NCBI GenBank assembly: GCA_049568075.1
Contig: CP144911.1
Source: Gottfriedia sp049568075
GTDB taxonomy: Bacteria; Bacillota; Bacilli; Bacillales; Bacillaceae_G
Length of the DNA: 64,000 nt
Direction: 5' to 3' (one strand)
The notes beneath the pieces were generated by a model that worked only from the letters and a program-made list of their open reading frames with translations, made no database searches and was not told the DNA's origin. How positions within the stretch are numbered: position 1 is the stretch's first letter; each line of letters begins with the position of its first letter. Shown piece after piece: positions 1-8,100 of this stretch. A program made the translations under genes and the position numbers.

Positions 1-347
1 CCTCTTATAAATTGATGTCCACTTTTAAAATAGAAAAATAAGTCCGATAAATTTTTTTCCTCATCACGAATAAGGTTTAAAAAGTAAACAATTAATCCAT
101 AACCTAGTAATGTGTTTACGACCCAAGTGATAATATCAATGACTGTTTGCACTCCTGCGGGAATTATCACTTTATCATCCATTGGATCCAAAAATAAATT
201 CCCACTGTAATGGTAATTGACCGGTCCATTAAGTAACATATGAATAAATCCTTGTACTACCCAAAAAACCACAAGTGTTAAAATCGCTTTACCCCAATTA
301 CCAGATAGACGACTTTTAGCTGTTTTTTTAATTGATGAAATTCTCAT
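1..347 (-). CDS. DUF975-family integral membrane protein (N-terminal part, cut by window edge)
   Basis: Reverse-strand reading starts at ATG 345-347, about 8 nt after an AGAGG ribosome site, and stays open for 115 codons to the edge of the window. The protein begins with a short basic stretch (MRISSIKKTAKSRL), followed by a hydrophobic segment at about residues 18-35 and a second at about 75-95. This N-terminus is typical of DUF975 membrane proteins of Firmicutes, whose function is unknown. The C-terminal half lies outside the window. The family call rests on recognising the N-terminal pattern. Confidence 0.7.
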   Translation of the reverse strand, partial: MRISSIKKTAKSRLSGNWGKAILTLVVFWVVQGFIHMLLNGPVNYHYSGNLFLDPMDDKVIIPAGVQTVIDIITWVVNTLLGYGLIVYFLNLIRDEEKNLSDLFFYFKSGHQFIR

Positions 348-425
348 CTACTCATCCTCTCAAAAAATGTCACTTTATTTTACCATGTTTATTTCCATAT
401 TTTGAGAATTATTTTTAATTTTATT

Positions 426-971
426 TTAATTTTTTTGTAATAATTGTAAATATTGGACTGCAAAACATGTTTTTGCATCATGGATTGAACCTTTTTTTAG
501 TTCCTCTAGACACTCGTCTAATGTTAGCTCAAAAATTTCAACAAATTCATCTTCGTCTAAAGCAGCACTATTTTCTAGTTTCTTTAAACCTTTTGCTACA
601 TATATATGTATGTACTCGTCTGCAAACCCCGGTGAAGTATAAAAAGATTGTATATGCTCCCAATTTGCTGCTTCATATCCAGTCTCTTCTTCTAGCTCTC
701 GTTTAGCCGTTACAAGTGGCTCTTCGCCTTTTTCTAGTTTTCCTGCTGGAATTTCTAGAAGACTTCTTTCTAGCGCTTTTCTGTACTGCTCAACAAAAAT
801 AATTTTTCCTTCATTTGTAATTGGAATAACAGCCACTGCGCCGGGATGCTTTACGATTTCACGCGTACTTGTATTTCCATTCGGTAATTCTACCTTTTGA
901 TGATAAAGAGAGATAACTCTTCCTGTGAATATTTTTTCTTCCACTAGTGTTTTTTCTTCAAATTTTTTCAT
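426..971 (-). CDS. nudF: ADP-ribose pyrophosphatase NudF (Nudix hydrolase)
   Basis: Cytoplasmic Nudix enzyme expected to hydrolyse ADP-ribose to AMP and ribose 5-phosphate. The Nudix box is intact, from GKLEKGEEP through RELEEETGY (about residues 77-99), and the family element FYTSPGFADE follows. A GTG at 983 and an ATG at 980 lie in frame upstream, but the strong site AAGGTGAT overlaps them. The ATG at 971 has correct spacing and gives a 181-aa protein starting MKKFEEK, like B. subtilis NudF. It is divergent from mciZ and yqkF, the arrangement known in Bacillus. Confidence 0.93.
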   Translation of the reverse strand: MKKFEEKTLVEEKIFTGRVISLYHQKVELPNGNTSTREIVKHPGAVAVIPITNEGKIIFVEQYRKALERSLLEIPAGKLEKGEEPLVTAKRELEEETGYEAANWEHIQSFYTSPGFADEYIHIYVAKGLKKLENSAALDEDEFVEIFELTLDECLEELKKGSIHDAKTCFAVQYLQLLQKN

Positions 972-1061
972 TTTTTTCATCACCTTGTTCTAATTTATAT
1001 GGTTGTCACATACATTTTATCATTTATTTCATTAAAATACTTTCTGAAATGAGGTAGTCTG

Positions 1062-1211
1062 ATGAAAATGTGTATGACGGAAAATTCTGTTGTCCTTGTG
1101 GGCTCCAAAACAGAAATTTTAAAAACCCTCGAAGTTATTAGTATGCAATATAAAACTGTTCAAGAATGGATTCAAAACTCAAATGGCAAGCTTCTATATG
1201 TTGTAAAATAA
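1062..1211 (+). CDS. mciZ: MciZ-like FtsZ polymerisation inhibitor (49 aa)
   Basis: A 49-codon frame starts at ATG 1062, seven nt after a GAGGT ribosome site, and ends at TAA 1209-1211. The product contains VVLVGSKTEI and, near the C-terminus, YKTVQEWI. As I remember it, B. subtilis MciZ (40 aa) has VVLVGKAWEI and YVKDWI at the matching places, and mciZ lies between nudF and yqkF as it does here. In B. subtilis MciZ is made in the mother cell under SigE and caps FtsZ filaments, blocking Z-rings during sporulation. This version has extra residues at both ends. Homology is by eye; FtsZ binding is inferred. Confidence 0.75.
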   Translation: MKMCMTENSVVLVGSKTEILKTLEVISMQYKTVQEWIQNSNGKLLYVVK

Positions 1212-1248
1212 TACTCTTTTCCCTACAATTATATTTGGAGGGATTTAT

Positions 1249-2160
1249 ATGAAAAAACGTAAGCTTGGTTCTACTTTATTAGAAATAACCGAAATTGGTT
1301 TAGGTTGTATGTCTCTTGGGACAGAAGAAAATGAGGCGATTTCAACAATTCATGCCGCAATCGATGCTGGAATCAATTACTTCGATACAGCTGATTTATA
1401 TGATTTTGGTAAAAATGAAGAAATCGTTGGAAAAGCTTTAAAAGGTCGTAGAGATCAAGTGGTTATTGCAACGAAAGTCGGAAACCGCTGGAATAATTCA
1501 ATTGATAATAAATGGTATTGGGATCCATCTAGAGCATATATTAAAGATGCTGTTAAGGACAGTTTACGTAGATTAAATACAGATTATATCGATTATTATC
1601 AGCTTCACGGTGGAACAATCGAGGATCAATATGAAGAAACTATTTTTACTTTTGATGAACTAGTAAAAGAAGGCTTAGTACGCCATTATGGAATCTCTTC
1701 AATTCGTCCAAATGTTATTAATCGATTTGTAAATCATTCATCTATACAAGGTGTTATGATGCAATATAATGTGCTAGAGCGTAGACCTGAAGAATTTTTT
1801 CCGCTTTTCGAAAAACATCATATTTCTGTCATTGCACGCGGTTCCGTAGCAAAAGGTCTATTAACAAGTAAATGGGTAAAGAAACTATCTAACAAGGGCT
1901 ATATGTCCTATACAGAACAAGAATGTAATGAAACAATCCAAAGCCTTCTCCAACTTCTAGATGAGGAACAATCCTTACATAGCTTAGCTTTACAATATGT
2001 TCTTTCTCATAAAGCAGTTTCATCGTTAGCTGTTGGAGCTCGAAATAAAGAACAATTACTAGATAATCTTAACGCATATATAGCAAAACCATTAAATTCA
2101 CAACAAATCGCCAAAATAAAAGAAATTTCACTTCTTACGAAATACGAGGAACATCGTTAA
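1249..2160 (+). CDS. yqkF: Aldo/keto reductase YqkF
   Basis: A 303-aa NADPH-dependent oxidoreductase of the aldo/keto reductase (TIM barrel) family. The catalytic tetrad is visible as D46 and Y51 (NYFDTADLYDFG), K76 (VIATKVGN) and H120 (YYQLHGG). Length and context (nudF, mciZ, yqkF) match B. subtilis YqkF, whose physiological substrate is not established. The start ATG follows TTGGAGGGATTTAT. A perfect hairpin immediately after the stop ends the transcript. Confidence 0.9.
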   Translation: MKKRKLGSTLLEITEIGLGCMSLGTEENEAISTIHAAIDAGINYFDTADLYDFGKNEEIVGKALKGRRDQVVIATKVGNRWNNSIDNKWYWDPSRAYIKDAVKDSLRRLNTDYIDYYQLHGGTIEDQYEETIFTFDELVKEGLVRHYGISSIRPNVINRFVNHSSIQGVMMQYNVLERRPEEFFPLFEKHHISVIARGSVAKGLLTSKWVKKLSNKGYMSYTEQECNETIQSLLQLLDEEQSLHSLALQYVLSHKAVSSLAVGARNKEQLLDNLNAYIAKPLNSQQIAKIKEISLLTKYEEHR

Positions 2161-2162
2161 GC

Positions 2163-2188
2163 CACTCCTTCCTTCCAAGGAAGGAGTG
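2163..2188. terminator. Bidirectional terminator between yqkF and the GrpB-family gene
   Basis: CACTCCTTCCTT and AAGGAAGGAGTG form a near-perfect 12-bp stem starting three bases after the yqkF stop. The convergent minus-strand gene ends at 2189, so the hairpin serves both. Confidence 0.85.
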
Positions 2189-2686
2189 TTATTTCTTCCA
2201 TTTACTTGCTTTTCGATCGATTTCATCTAAAAATTCTTTTCGTCCCCTTTTATATTCTGTTTTGTTTTTAGCAAGTTCTTTTTTTAATTTTATATATTCC
2301 ATTGTTTGATCAGTATGCGCAATCATATATTCCCTAAATGCAATATTTCGTTCAACAGCAGCATTTCCTTCTGGGTATACTTGAATATGAAAACTACAAT
2401 TATCATCACATTTGATAAAAAATCTTCTGTCTTGATTAGATTGATTCCCCAATTGTTCGTAACCTAACGTTTTTAGAACATCACTATACTCATCAAACTT
2501 TTTTAAGCATTTAACTACGATCATTAAGTCAATGATTGGCATCGCAAACATATTCGGAATTGAAGTACTCCCTATATGATAAATTGCTGCTTTCTCCGGT
2601 AATAATAGATCAATTGCCTCTTTTTCTGACTGAAAATCTTCTTCCCAGGAAGTACGATAAGGTACAATTTCAATATTCTTTTTCAT
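2189..2686 (-). CDS. GrpB family protein (UPF0157, nucleotidyltransferase fold)
   Basis: A 165-aa protein with the GrpB/UPF0157 pattern: IVPYRTSWEEDF near the start, then IYHIGSTSIPNM and MPIIDLMIVV. The GSTS...D.D-like arrangement is that of the nucleotidyltransferase fold. Bacterial members are mostly uncharacterised; some are domains of dephospho-CoA kinase fusions. A GTG at 2695 is in frame, but AGGTG lies right on it, so the ATG at 2686 (6-nt spacing) is chosen. It appears monocistronic. Confidence 0.8.
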   Translation of the reverse strand: MKKNIEIVPYRTSWEEDFQSEKEAIDLLLPEKAAIYHIGSTSIPNMFAMPIIDLMIVVKCLKKFDEYSDVLKTLGYEQLGNQSNQDRRFFIKCDDNCSFHIQVYPEGNAAVERNIAFREYMIAHTDQTMEYIKLKKELAKNKTEYKRGRKEFLDEIDRKASKWKK

Positions 2687-3051
2687 AGTGAACACCTACA
2701 CTTTTTTCATTAACCTTCCTTTAATAGCATTCGTTAAAGGTCACTTAATTATTGAAAAAATTAATTGGGTGAAATAAGTGTATAAAAATAGATTCTAAAT
2801 CATCATGACTTTTCACCTACCTCCAAATACCTAGAATGAAACTTTTTCTATTTATATAAACTAATCCCTTTAACCTAAAAATCATTTAATAAATGTTTTA
2901 AAAATCATCATTTAATACTAAATTAAATTTTGGTTAAAATACTCACAATTTCTACTTTTATTGGTTTCTTTGCATTATAATTATTTTAGTTACTAAGATA
3001 TTTAGTTACGTTAACTTTTTATAGTACTTCCTATTTTAAGGAGAGAATGAA
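2687..3051 (+). promoter_or_regulatory. Promoter and candidate operator of the marR-MFS operon
   Basis: This 365-nt AT-rich gap holds no gene. A TATAAT hexamer lies at 2976-2981. Just downstream are two AGTTAC elements (from 2987 and from 3004), the second part of the inverted repeat AGTTACGTTAACT (3004-3016). Repeats overlapping the transcription start are typical of autorepressing MarR regulators. No convincing -35 hexamer was found. Confidence 0.5.
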
Positions 3052-3528
3052 ATGTCAGAAAACCCAATCATTCGAAGTGAATTTATTCCGTCTCTAATAA
3101 TGGAATTTAGAAAATTTAGCACTTCAATCGTTCTTTTTAATGAAGGGCTTGCCTCGAACCTGCATTTAAATGCGACTGATTTACGATGTCGAGAGTTACT
3201 TTGTCATACTGGTCCAATTTCAGCTGGAAAGTTATCTCAATTAACACATCTAACTACTGGTGCTATAACAGGAGTTATTGACCGACTTGAAAAAGTCAAT
3301 TTTGTTGAACGTATTCAAGATCCGAATGACCGTAGACGAGTAATAATTCAACCTGTGTATGAACGTGATGATGAATTAGCAGAGCTTTTTAAACCATTAT
3401 CTGACTCTCTTTCTAATATTTTTAACCAGTATGATGACAAAGAGTTAACGTTATTATTTAAATTTTGGAATGATATTAATGATTTGATTCCAAAAGAGAC
3501 TAAAGAATTAAATAAGGGGGAAACTTAA
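3052..3528 (+). CDS. MarR family transcriptional regulator
   Basis: A 158-aa winged-helix regulator. The recognition region runs from about residue 40 to 100, with GKLSQLTHLTTGAITGVID (helix-turn-helix) and the wing DPNDRRRV, where the D-x-R-x-R pattern of MarR proteins is intact. ATG 3052 follows AAGGAGAGAATGAA. The stop codon overlaps the start of the downstream efflux gene (TAATG), so the pair is translationally coupled. It probably represses its own operon and is relieved by a ligand of the pump. Confidence 0.9.
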   Translation: MSENPIIRSEFIPSLIMEFRKFSTSIVLFNEGLASNLHLNATDLRCRELLCHTGPISAGKLSQLTHLTTGAITGVIDRLEKVNFVERIQDPNDRRRVIIQPVYERDDELAELFKPLSDSLSNIFNQYDDKELTLLFKFWNDINDLIPKETKELNKGET

Positions 3529-5045
3529 TGGTTTCAAAAGACAGTAAGGTTGGCTTTGTCGTAGCAGGTCTATTATTAGGAATGCTCATGGCGGCTATGG
3601 ATAACACAATTGTTTCTGCTTCGATGCCGACAATTGTTGGAGAACTAGGTGGTTTAGACCAATTTATTTGGGTAACCTCTGCATATTTGGTTGCTACTAT
3701 GGCAAGTATGCCGATTTTTGGTAAGTTATCGGATATGTATGGACGTAAACGATTTTATTTATTAGGGCTTTTAATTTTCTTAATTGGTTCAGCATTATGT
3801 GGAACAGCAAATAGTATTGTTCAATTAAGTGTTTATCGTGCGATCCAAGGAATTGGCGGAGGTTCATTAATGCCAATAGCCTTTACAATTATTTTCGATA
3901 TTTTCCCTCCTGAAAAGCGAGGAAAAATGACTGGTTTATTTGGTGCAGTTTTTGGTCTTTCTAGTGTATTCGGACCACTATTAGGAGCATATATTACTGA
4001 TCAAATTGATTGGCGTTGGATTTTCTATATCAACTTACCTTTAGGTATTATTTCTTTATATTTAATTTCTCAGTTTTATAAAGAAAATCTGCACCTTAGA
4101 AAACTTAAAATCGACTGGTTTGGTGCAATTACACTTGTTGGTTCAGTTGTCAGTTTAATGTTTGCACTTGAATTAGGTGGAAATGAATACGATTGGAATT
4201 CTGGTCCAATTATTTCCTTATTTGCCATCTTTGCAGTATTGTTTATTGCATTTATTCTAATTGAAAGAAAAGTTGAAGAGCCAATTATTTCATTTAGCTT
4301 ATTTAAAAAGCAGCTATTTGCGGCAACTCAAGGTGTTGCATTTTTCTACGGTTCTGCTTTTATTATTACGACTGTATTAATTCCACTTTTTGTTCAATCA
4401 GTTTATGGTGGTACAGCTACAAATTCTGGTATCATTCTTATTCCGATGATGCTTGGTTCAGTTGTAGGTAGCCAGGTAGCGGGACAATCGGTACGTAAAT
4501 TTAGTTATAGAAGCATCATGTTAGTTTCAGTTGTTTTATTCTTTATTGGAATGTATTTATTAAGTACATTAGATACTAATACAGCTCGATCAACAGTAAC
4601 GTTTTATATGATTATCGCTGGTCTTGGAATGGGTTGTTCATTCTCATTATTAAGTATGGCAACTCAACACAAAATCGAACCTCAAAAACGAGGCATCGCT
4701 ACATCAACAAATACTTTCTTTAGAACATTAGGTATGACAATTGGTGTTACTATTTTTGGAACAATTCAAAACCACGTATTTAAAAATAAATTAAGTGATT
4801 TACTTGGTAATTTAGGTGCATTCGGCGGAAAAGTTGACTCACGTGCATTATTATCTGCTGATGCAAGAGCTAAAATTCCACCAGAAGTACTGCATAAAAT
4901 CTCAGAAGCAATGGCCCATTCTGTTGCGACCACTTTTAAATGGACACTTATTCCAATTACTTTAGGTTTTATCGCGATTATCTTAATGGGTAAAGAAAAG
5001 TTAACTTTTGAAGTAAAAGAAAATAGAGCGAAAAAAGCTCAATAA
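3528..5045 (+). CDS. DHA2-family (14-TM) MFS multidrug efflux transporter
   Basis: A 505-aa membrane protein with about 14 hydrophobic segments. It carries the drug:H+ antiporter signatures MDNTIVSASMPTIVGELGG in TM1 (motif D1), GKLSDMYGRKRFYLLG in loop 2-3 (motif A) and GAVFGLSSVFGPLLGAYI in TM5 (motif C). Best matches by pattern are the EmrB/QacA and Bmr3-like exporters. The gene overlaps the upstream marR by one base. Substrates cannot be deduced. Confidence 0.9.
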   Translation: MVSKDSKVGFVVAGLLLGMLMAAMDNTIVSASMPTIVGELGGLDQFIWVTSAYLVATMASMPIFGKLSDMYGRKRFYLLGLLIFLIGSALCGTANSIVQLSVYRAIQGIGGGSLMPIAFTIIFDIFPPEKRGKMTGLFGAVFGLSSVFGPLLGAYITDQIDWRWIFYINLPLGIISLYLISQFYKENLHLRKLKIDWFGAITLVGSVVSLMFALELGGNEYDWNSGPIISLFAIFAVLFIAFILIERKVEEPIISFSLFKKQLFAATQGVAFFYGSAFIITTVLIPLFVQSVYGGTATNSGIILIPMMLGSVVGSQVAGQSVRKFSYRSIMLVSVVLFFIGMYLLSTLDTNTARSTVTFYMIIAGLGMGCSFSLLSMATQHKIEPQKRGIATSTNTFFRTLGMTIGVTIFGTIQNHVFKNKLSDLLGNLGAFGGKVDSRALLSADARAKIPPEVLHKISEAMAHSVATTFKWTLIPITLGFIAIILMGKEKLTFEVKENRAKKAQ

Positions 5046-5050
5046 AAATA

Positions 5051-5090
5051 AAGCCAAATCCTATTTAAAATGGATTTGGCTTATTTTTTT
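5051..5090 (+). terminator. Terminator of the marR-MFS operon
   Basis: An 11-bp stem, AAGCCAAATCC paired with GGATTTGGCTT, is followed by TATTTTTTT. Confidence 0.9.
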
Positions 5091-5220
5091 CTATAAAAAA
5101 CTAATTATTTTTACATTTTTCAACATTTATTTACTTTTATTTATTATTTTAATCATTTCAACTTTAAATTCGTCAACTATTCTTAAAGAGTAATAGATTG
5201 ATATGAGGAGATGATTAAAA

Positions 5221-6300
5221 CTGAATAGGAAAAAGTTAATTTTAGCAGCAATGACATCACTAATGGTATATTCAGGAGTTAGCCAAGTTTCAGCACAAAC
5301 AATATCTGTGCACCAGAATACGTTTAAGTCATTTGGACCAAAAGGATTTGACCTTCAAGCACACCGTGGAGGACTGGGGCTTACAGTTGAATCAACTATA
5401 GCTTCATTCTCACATGCACTTGAACTCGGCGTAAGCACCCTTGAGCTTGACGTACAAATAACTGAGGATCATCAAGCTGTTATTACGCACGATCGTAAGA
5501 TTTCTAGTACAAAATGTTCTGACACAAAGCCAGCATTCGTTGGCGATTCAGAGTACCCCTACGTTGGTAAATACATAAAAGATTTAACGCTAGCTCAAGT
5601 AAGAACGCTCGATTGTGGTTCAAAAGGTCTACCCCAATTCCCTGGCCAGCAACTAAGTCCTGGTGCTCGTATGCCACTGTTAACCGAGGTATTTGATCTT
5701 GTAAAGAAATACAAAGCTAAAAAAGTGTGGATGAATATCGAAACGAAAGTTGAAGCTGGAGCACCAGAACAAACAGCTCCTCGAGAAGAATTTGTTCAAA
5801 TCGTTGCCAAACAAGTACGTGAAGCTGGGATGTTGAACCAAGTATCAATTCAAAGCTTTGACTGGGGTTCGCTCAAGCTTATGAATGAAGTTGAACCTCG
5901 ATTGCCTCTTGTTGCGCTAACGAACGGACCAGAATTTCTACAACCTGGCAAACCTGGTAAATCACCTTGGTTAGGTGGAATCGATATAGATGATTTTGAT
6001 GGAAATCTCGTTGCTGCGGCTCATTCATTAGGTGTAGATGCAATTTCTCCAGTCCATGGATTCCCACAGGATGGCAAAATTACTGATTCGAACTACACGC
6101 CTTATATTACTAAAAGTATGGTTCAAGAAGCTCACCAGTACGGTATGAAGGTCATTCCATGGACAGTTGACGACCAGCCAACTATGCAAAAGCTTATTGA
6201 TGATGGTGTCGATGGAATCATAACGGATTATCCTGACCGACTACGTGATGTGATGAATCAGTATCATTTTAAGTTACCTAAAAGCTACTCTGCAAAGTAA
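5221..6300 (+). CDS. Secreted glycerophosphodiester phosphodiesterase (GlpQ-like)
   Basis: Exported enzyme expected to cleave glycerophosphodiesters to glycerol 3-phosphate and an alcohol. Catalytic elements are AHRGG, ELDVQITEDHQAVITHDR and a C-terminal VIPWTVDD...GIITDYP. The usual PENT after HRG reads VEST, a pattern I associate more with actinobacterial enzymes. The first ATG (5251) has no ribosome site and would cut into the signal peptide. A CTG at 5221, ten nt after GAGGAG (5205-5210), gives a proper N-terminus (LNRKKLILAAM, cleavage near VSA-QT). An out-of-frame ATG at 5211 follows the same ribosome site and stops after five codons. Confidence 0.82.
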   Translation: MNRKKLILAAMTSLMVYSGVSQVSAQTISVHQNTFKSFGPKGFDLQAHRGGLGLTVESTIASFSHALELGVSTLELDVQITEDHQAVITHDRKISSTKCSDTKPAFVGDSEYPYVGKYIKDLTLAQVRTLDCGSKGLPQFPGQQLSPGARMPLLTEVFDLVKKYKAKKVWMNIETKVEAGAPEQTAPREEFVQIVAKQVREAGMLNQVSIQSFDWGSLKLMNEVEPRLPLVALTNGPEFLQPGKPGKSPWLGGIDIDDFDGNLVAAAHSLGVDAISPVHGFPQDGKITDSNYTPYITKSMVQEAHQYGMKVIPWTVDDQPTMQKLIDDGVDGIITDYPDRLRDVMNQYHFKLPKSYSAK

Positions 6301-6380
6301 TTCATATATTTAAATTTAGTTTATTATTCTCTCATTATATAAAAATCAGTGCTTTGTATAATCTTAATGTTGATTTTGAA

Positions 6381-6410
6381 AAAAAGGGTGTCTATTAAGG
6401 CACCTTTTTT
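6381..6410 (+). terminator. Probable terminator of the glycerophosphodiesterase gene
   Basis: AAAAAGGGTGTC pairs imperfectly (one bulge, one G-U) with GGCACCTTTTTT. Confidence 0.6.
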
Positions 6411-6515
6411 ATTAGAAGATAAATTTTTCTCGCTCTCTATTTGTTTTCTATGGATCTTATTTGATTTTATAACTTTTTTATTTAAAATAATTTATTTTTT
6501 AATTTATCGATTTCA

Positions 6516-6558
6516 TGTGATTTAAGTCACAAACAATGATTATATCCCGCCATATAAT
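6516..6558 (+). promoter_or_regulatory. FNR box and -10 of hcp
   Basis: TGTGATTTAAGTCACA (6516-6531) is a perfect TGTGA-N6-TCACA FNR site. A TATAAT lies at 6553-6558, 21 nt downstream, which centres the box at about -41.5. There is no -35 hexamer, as expected for FNR class II activation. Confidence 0.88.
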
Positions 6559-6586
6559 AAGTTTATTCAAATTGTTAGGGGGATGA

Positions 6587-7879
6587 ATGATGTTTTGTAA
6601 CCAATGTGAACAAACTCCGGTTGGTGGTTGTAAAATTGTAGGTGTATGTGGAAAAGATGAAACAATTGCAAGTTTACAAGATACGATGGTTTATGGATTA
6701 AAGGGAATTGCAGCTTATCGAACACATGCAGCTCAATTAGGGTATACTGATCCATTTGTTGACCAAGTAACACATGAAGCTCTATATATGACTTTAACAA
6801 ATTCTAATTTTAACTTACAAGAACACATAGATATGGCTATGAAAGTAGGTCAAGCCGCAATTCGTGTAATGGAGCTTTTAGATGAAGCTCATATTAAACA
6901 TTTTGGAATTCCTGAACCTGTACAAGTTTCTTCTAATAGAATTGAAGGAAAATGCATTGTTGTTACTGGTCACAATTTATTTGCATTAGAAGAATTGTTA
7001 AAACAAACAGAGGGTAAAGGTATACATATTTACACTCACTCTGAAATGCTACCGGCTCACGGTTATCCAGCATTGAAAAAATATCCACATTTAAAGGGGA
7101 ACATCGGAAAAGCTTGGTTTGATCAACGTCGTTTATTTGAAAAATTCCCAGGAGCGATTTTAGCAACCACAAACTGTGTGATGCCAATAAAAGGTAGTTA
7201 TGCAGATCGCTTCTTCTCATATGAAGTCGCGGGATTAGAAGGAGTAACTAAGATTATAGAGGAAGATTTTTCACCACTAATTCAACGTGCATTAGAACTA
7301 CCAGCAGCAAATATCGAATCAGAAGAAGTAATGACTACTGGTTATCATCACGAAACAGTTTTGTCTATTGCGCCTGAAATTGTAGAAGCTGTAAAAAATG
7401 GAAAGATTCAACGCTTCTTTGTTGTAGCAGGTTGTGACGCCCCAGGTAAAGGTGGAGAATATTATCGTGAGCTTGTAACTTCTTTACCAAATGATACAGT
7501 AGTTTTAACAACATCTTGCGGTAAATTTCGATTTAATGATGTAGACTACGGTACTGTAACTGGTACAAATATTCCTAGATTTATAGATTTAGGGCAATGT
7601 AATAATTCAATTTCAACAATTAAAATTGCGGCTGCATTAGCAAAAAGCTTTAATTGTAGTGTCAATGAATTACCAGTGAGCATTATACTTTCTTGGTTTG
7701 AGCAAAAAGCTGTAGCCATTTTATTAGGTTTATTTAGTCTAGGAATCCAAGACATTCGAATCGGACCAAAAGCACCTGACTTCATTAATGAAGGCGTATT
7801 AAATGTATTAGTTGATGCATTTGGCTTAAAATTAATTACAAATGCACAAGACGATTTAAAAGCTATATTACAAGGCTAA
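6587..7879 (+). CDS. hcp: Hydroxylamine reductase / hybrid-cluster protein Hcp
   Basis: A 430-aa cytoplasmic hybrid-cluster (prismane) protein that reduces hydroxylamine to ammonia in vitro; in enterics Hcp acts as an anaerobic NO reductase and protein S-nitrosylase. The N-terminal cluster cysteines are visible in CNQCEQTPVGGCKIVGVCGK, and hybrid-cluster cysteines lie in TTNCVMP, VAGCDAPG and TTSCGKFRF. The start is one of two adjacent ATGs (6587 or 6590) after AGGGGGATGA. The perfect FNR box upstream and the neighbouring nitrate genes indicate nitrosative stress defence during nitrate respiration. Confidence 0.93.
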   Translation: MMFCNQCEQTPVGGCKIVGVCGKDETIASLQDTMVYGLKGIAAYRTHAAQLGYTDPFVDQVTHEALYMTLTNSNFNLQEHIDMAMKVGQAAIRVMELLDEAHIKHFGIPEPVQVSSNRIEGKCIVVTGHNLFALEELLKQTEGKGIHIYTHSEMLPAHGYPALKKYPHLKGNIGKAWFDQRRLFEKFPGAILATTNCVMPIKGSYADRFFSYEVAGLEGVTKIIEEDFSPLIQRALELPAANIESEEVMTTGYHHETVLSIAPEIVEAVKNGKIQRFFVVAGCDAPGKGGEYYRELVTSLPNDTVVLTTSCGKFRFNDVDYGTVTGTNIPRFIDLGQCNNSISTIKIAAALAKSFNCSVNELPVSIILSWFEQKAVAILLGLFSLGIQDIRIGPKAPDFINEGVLNVLVDAFGLKLITNAQDDLKAILQG

Positions 7880-7896
7880 TAGCCTAATTGAACAAG

Positions 7897-7925
7897 GAAC
7901 TTCTCTTACATGAGAAGTTCTTTTT
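7897..7925 (+). terminator. hcp terminator
   Basis: GAACTTCTC and GAGAAGTTC form a 9-bp stem followed by TTTTT. Confidence 0.9.
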
Positions 7926-7964
7926 GCTATTGAAAAAAAGTTGTCATTTAAATAAGGATTGTCT

Positions 7965-8056
7965 TGGTGATTTCCACTACAGAATGCTCGCTTTCCATGA
8001 GTCATGGGCTAAAGCCTTCCCGATTCTTTGGGGTCTCACCCTTCCTGCATCTCCTA
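7965..8056. repeat. Diverged copy of a common Bacillus interspersed repeat
   Basis: On the minus strand this region reads GGGTGAGACCCC, then GGAAAGCGAGCA and GTAGTGGAAATC. These are blocks I recognise from a widespread noncoding repeat of Bacillus genomes. The copy is eroded in the middle and has no coding sense. It lies between the convergent hcp and moaA terminators. Confidence 0.5.
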
Positions 8057-8070
8057 AAGAGGACTATAAA

Positions 8071-8100
8071 AAAACAACTATACAAAAATAGTTGTTTTTT
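8071..8100. terminator. moaA terminator
   Basis: AAAACAACTAT pairs with ATAGTTGTTTT. The T-rich flanks allow use from the minus strand (moaA), and possibly from the plus strand too. Confidence 0.8.
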
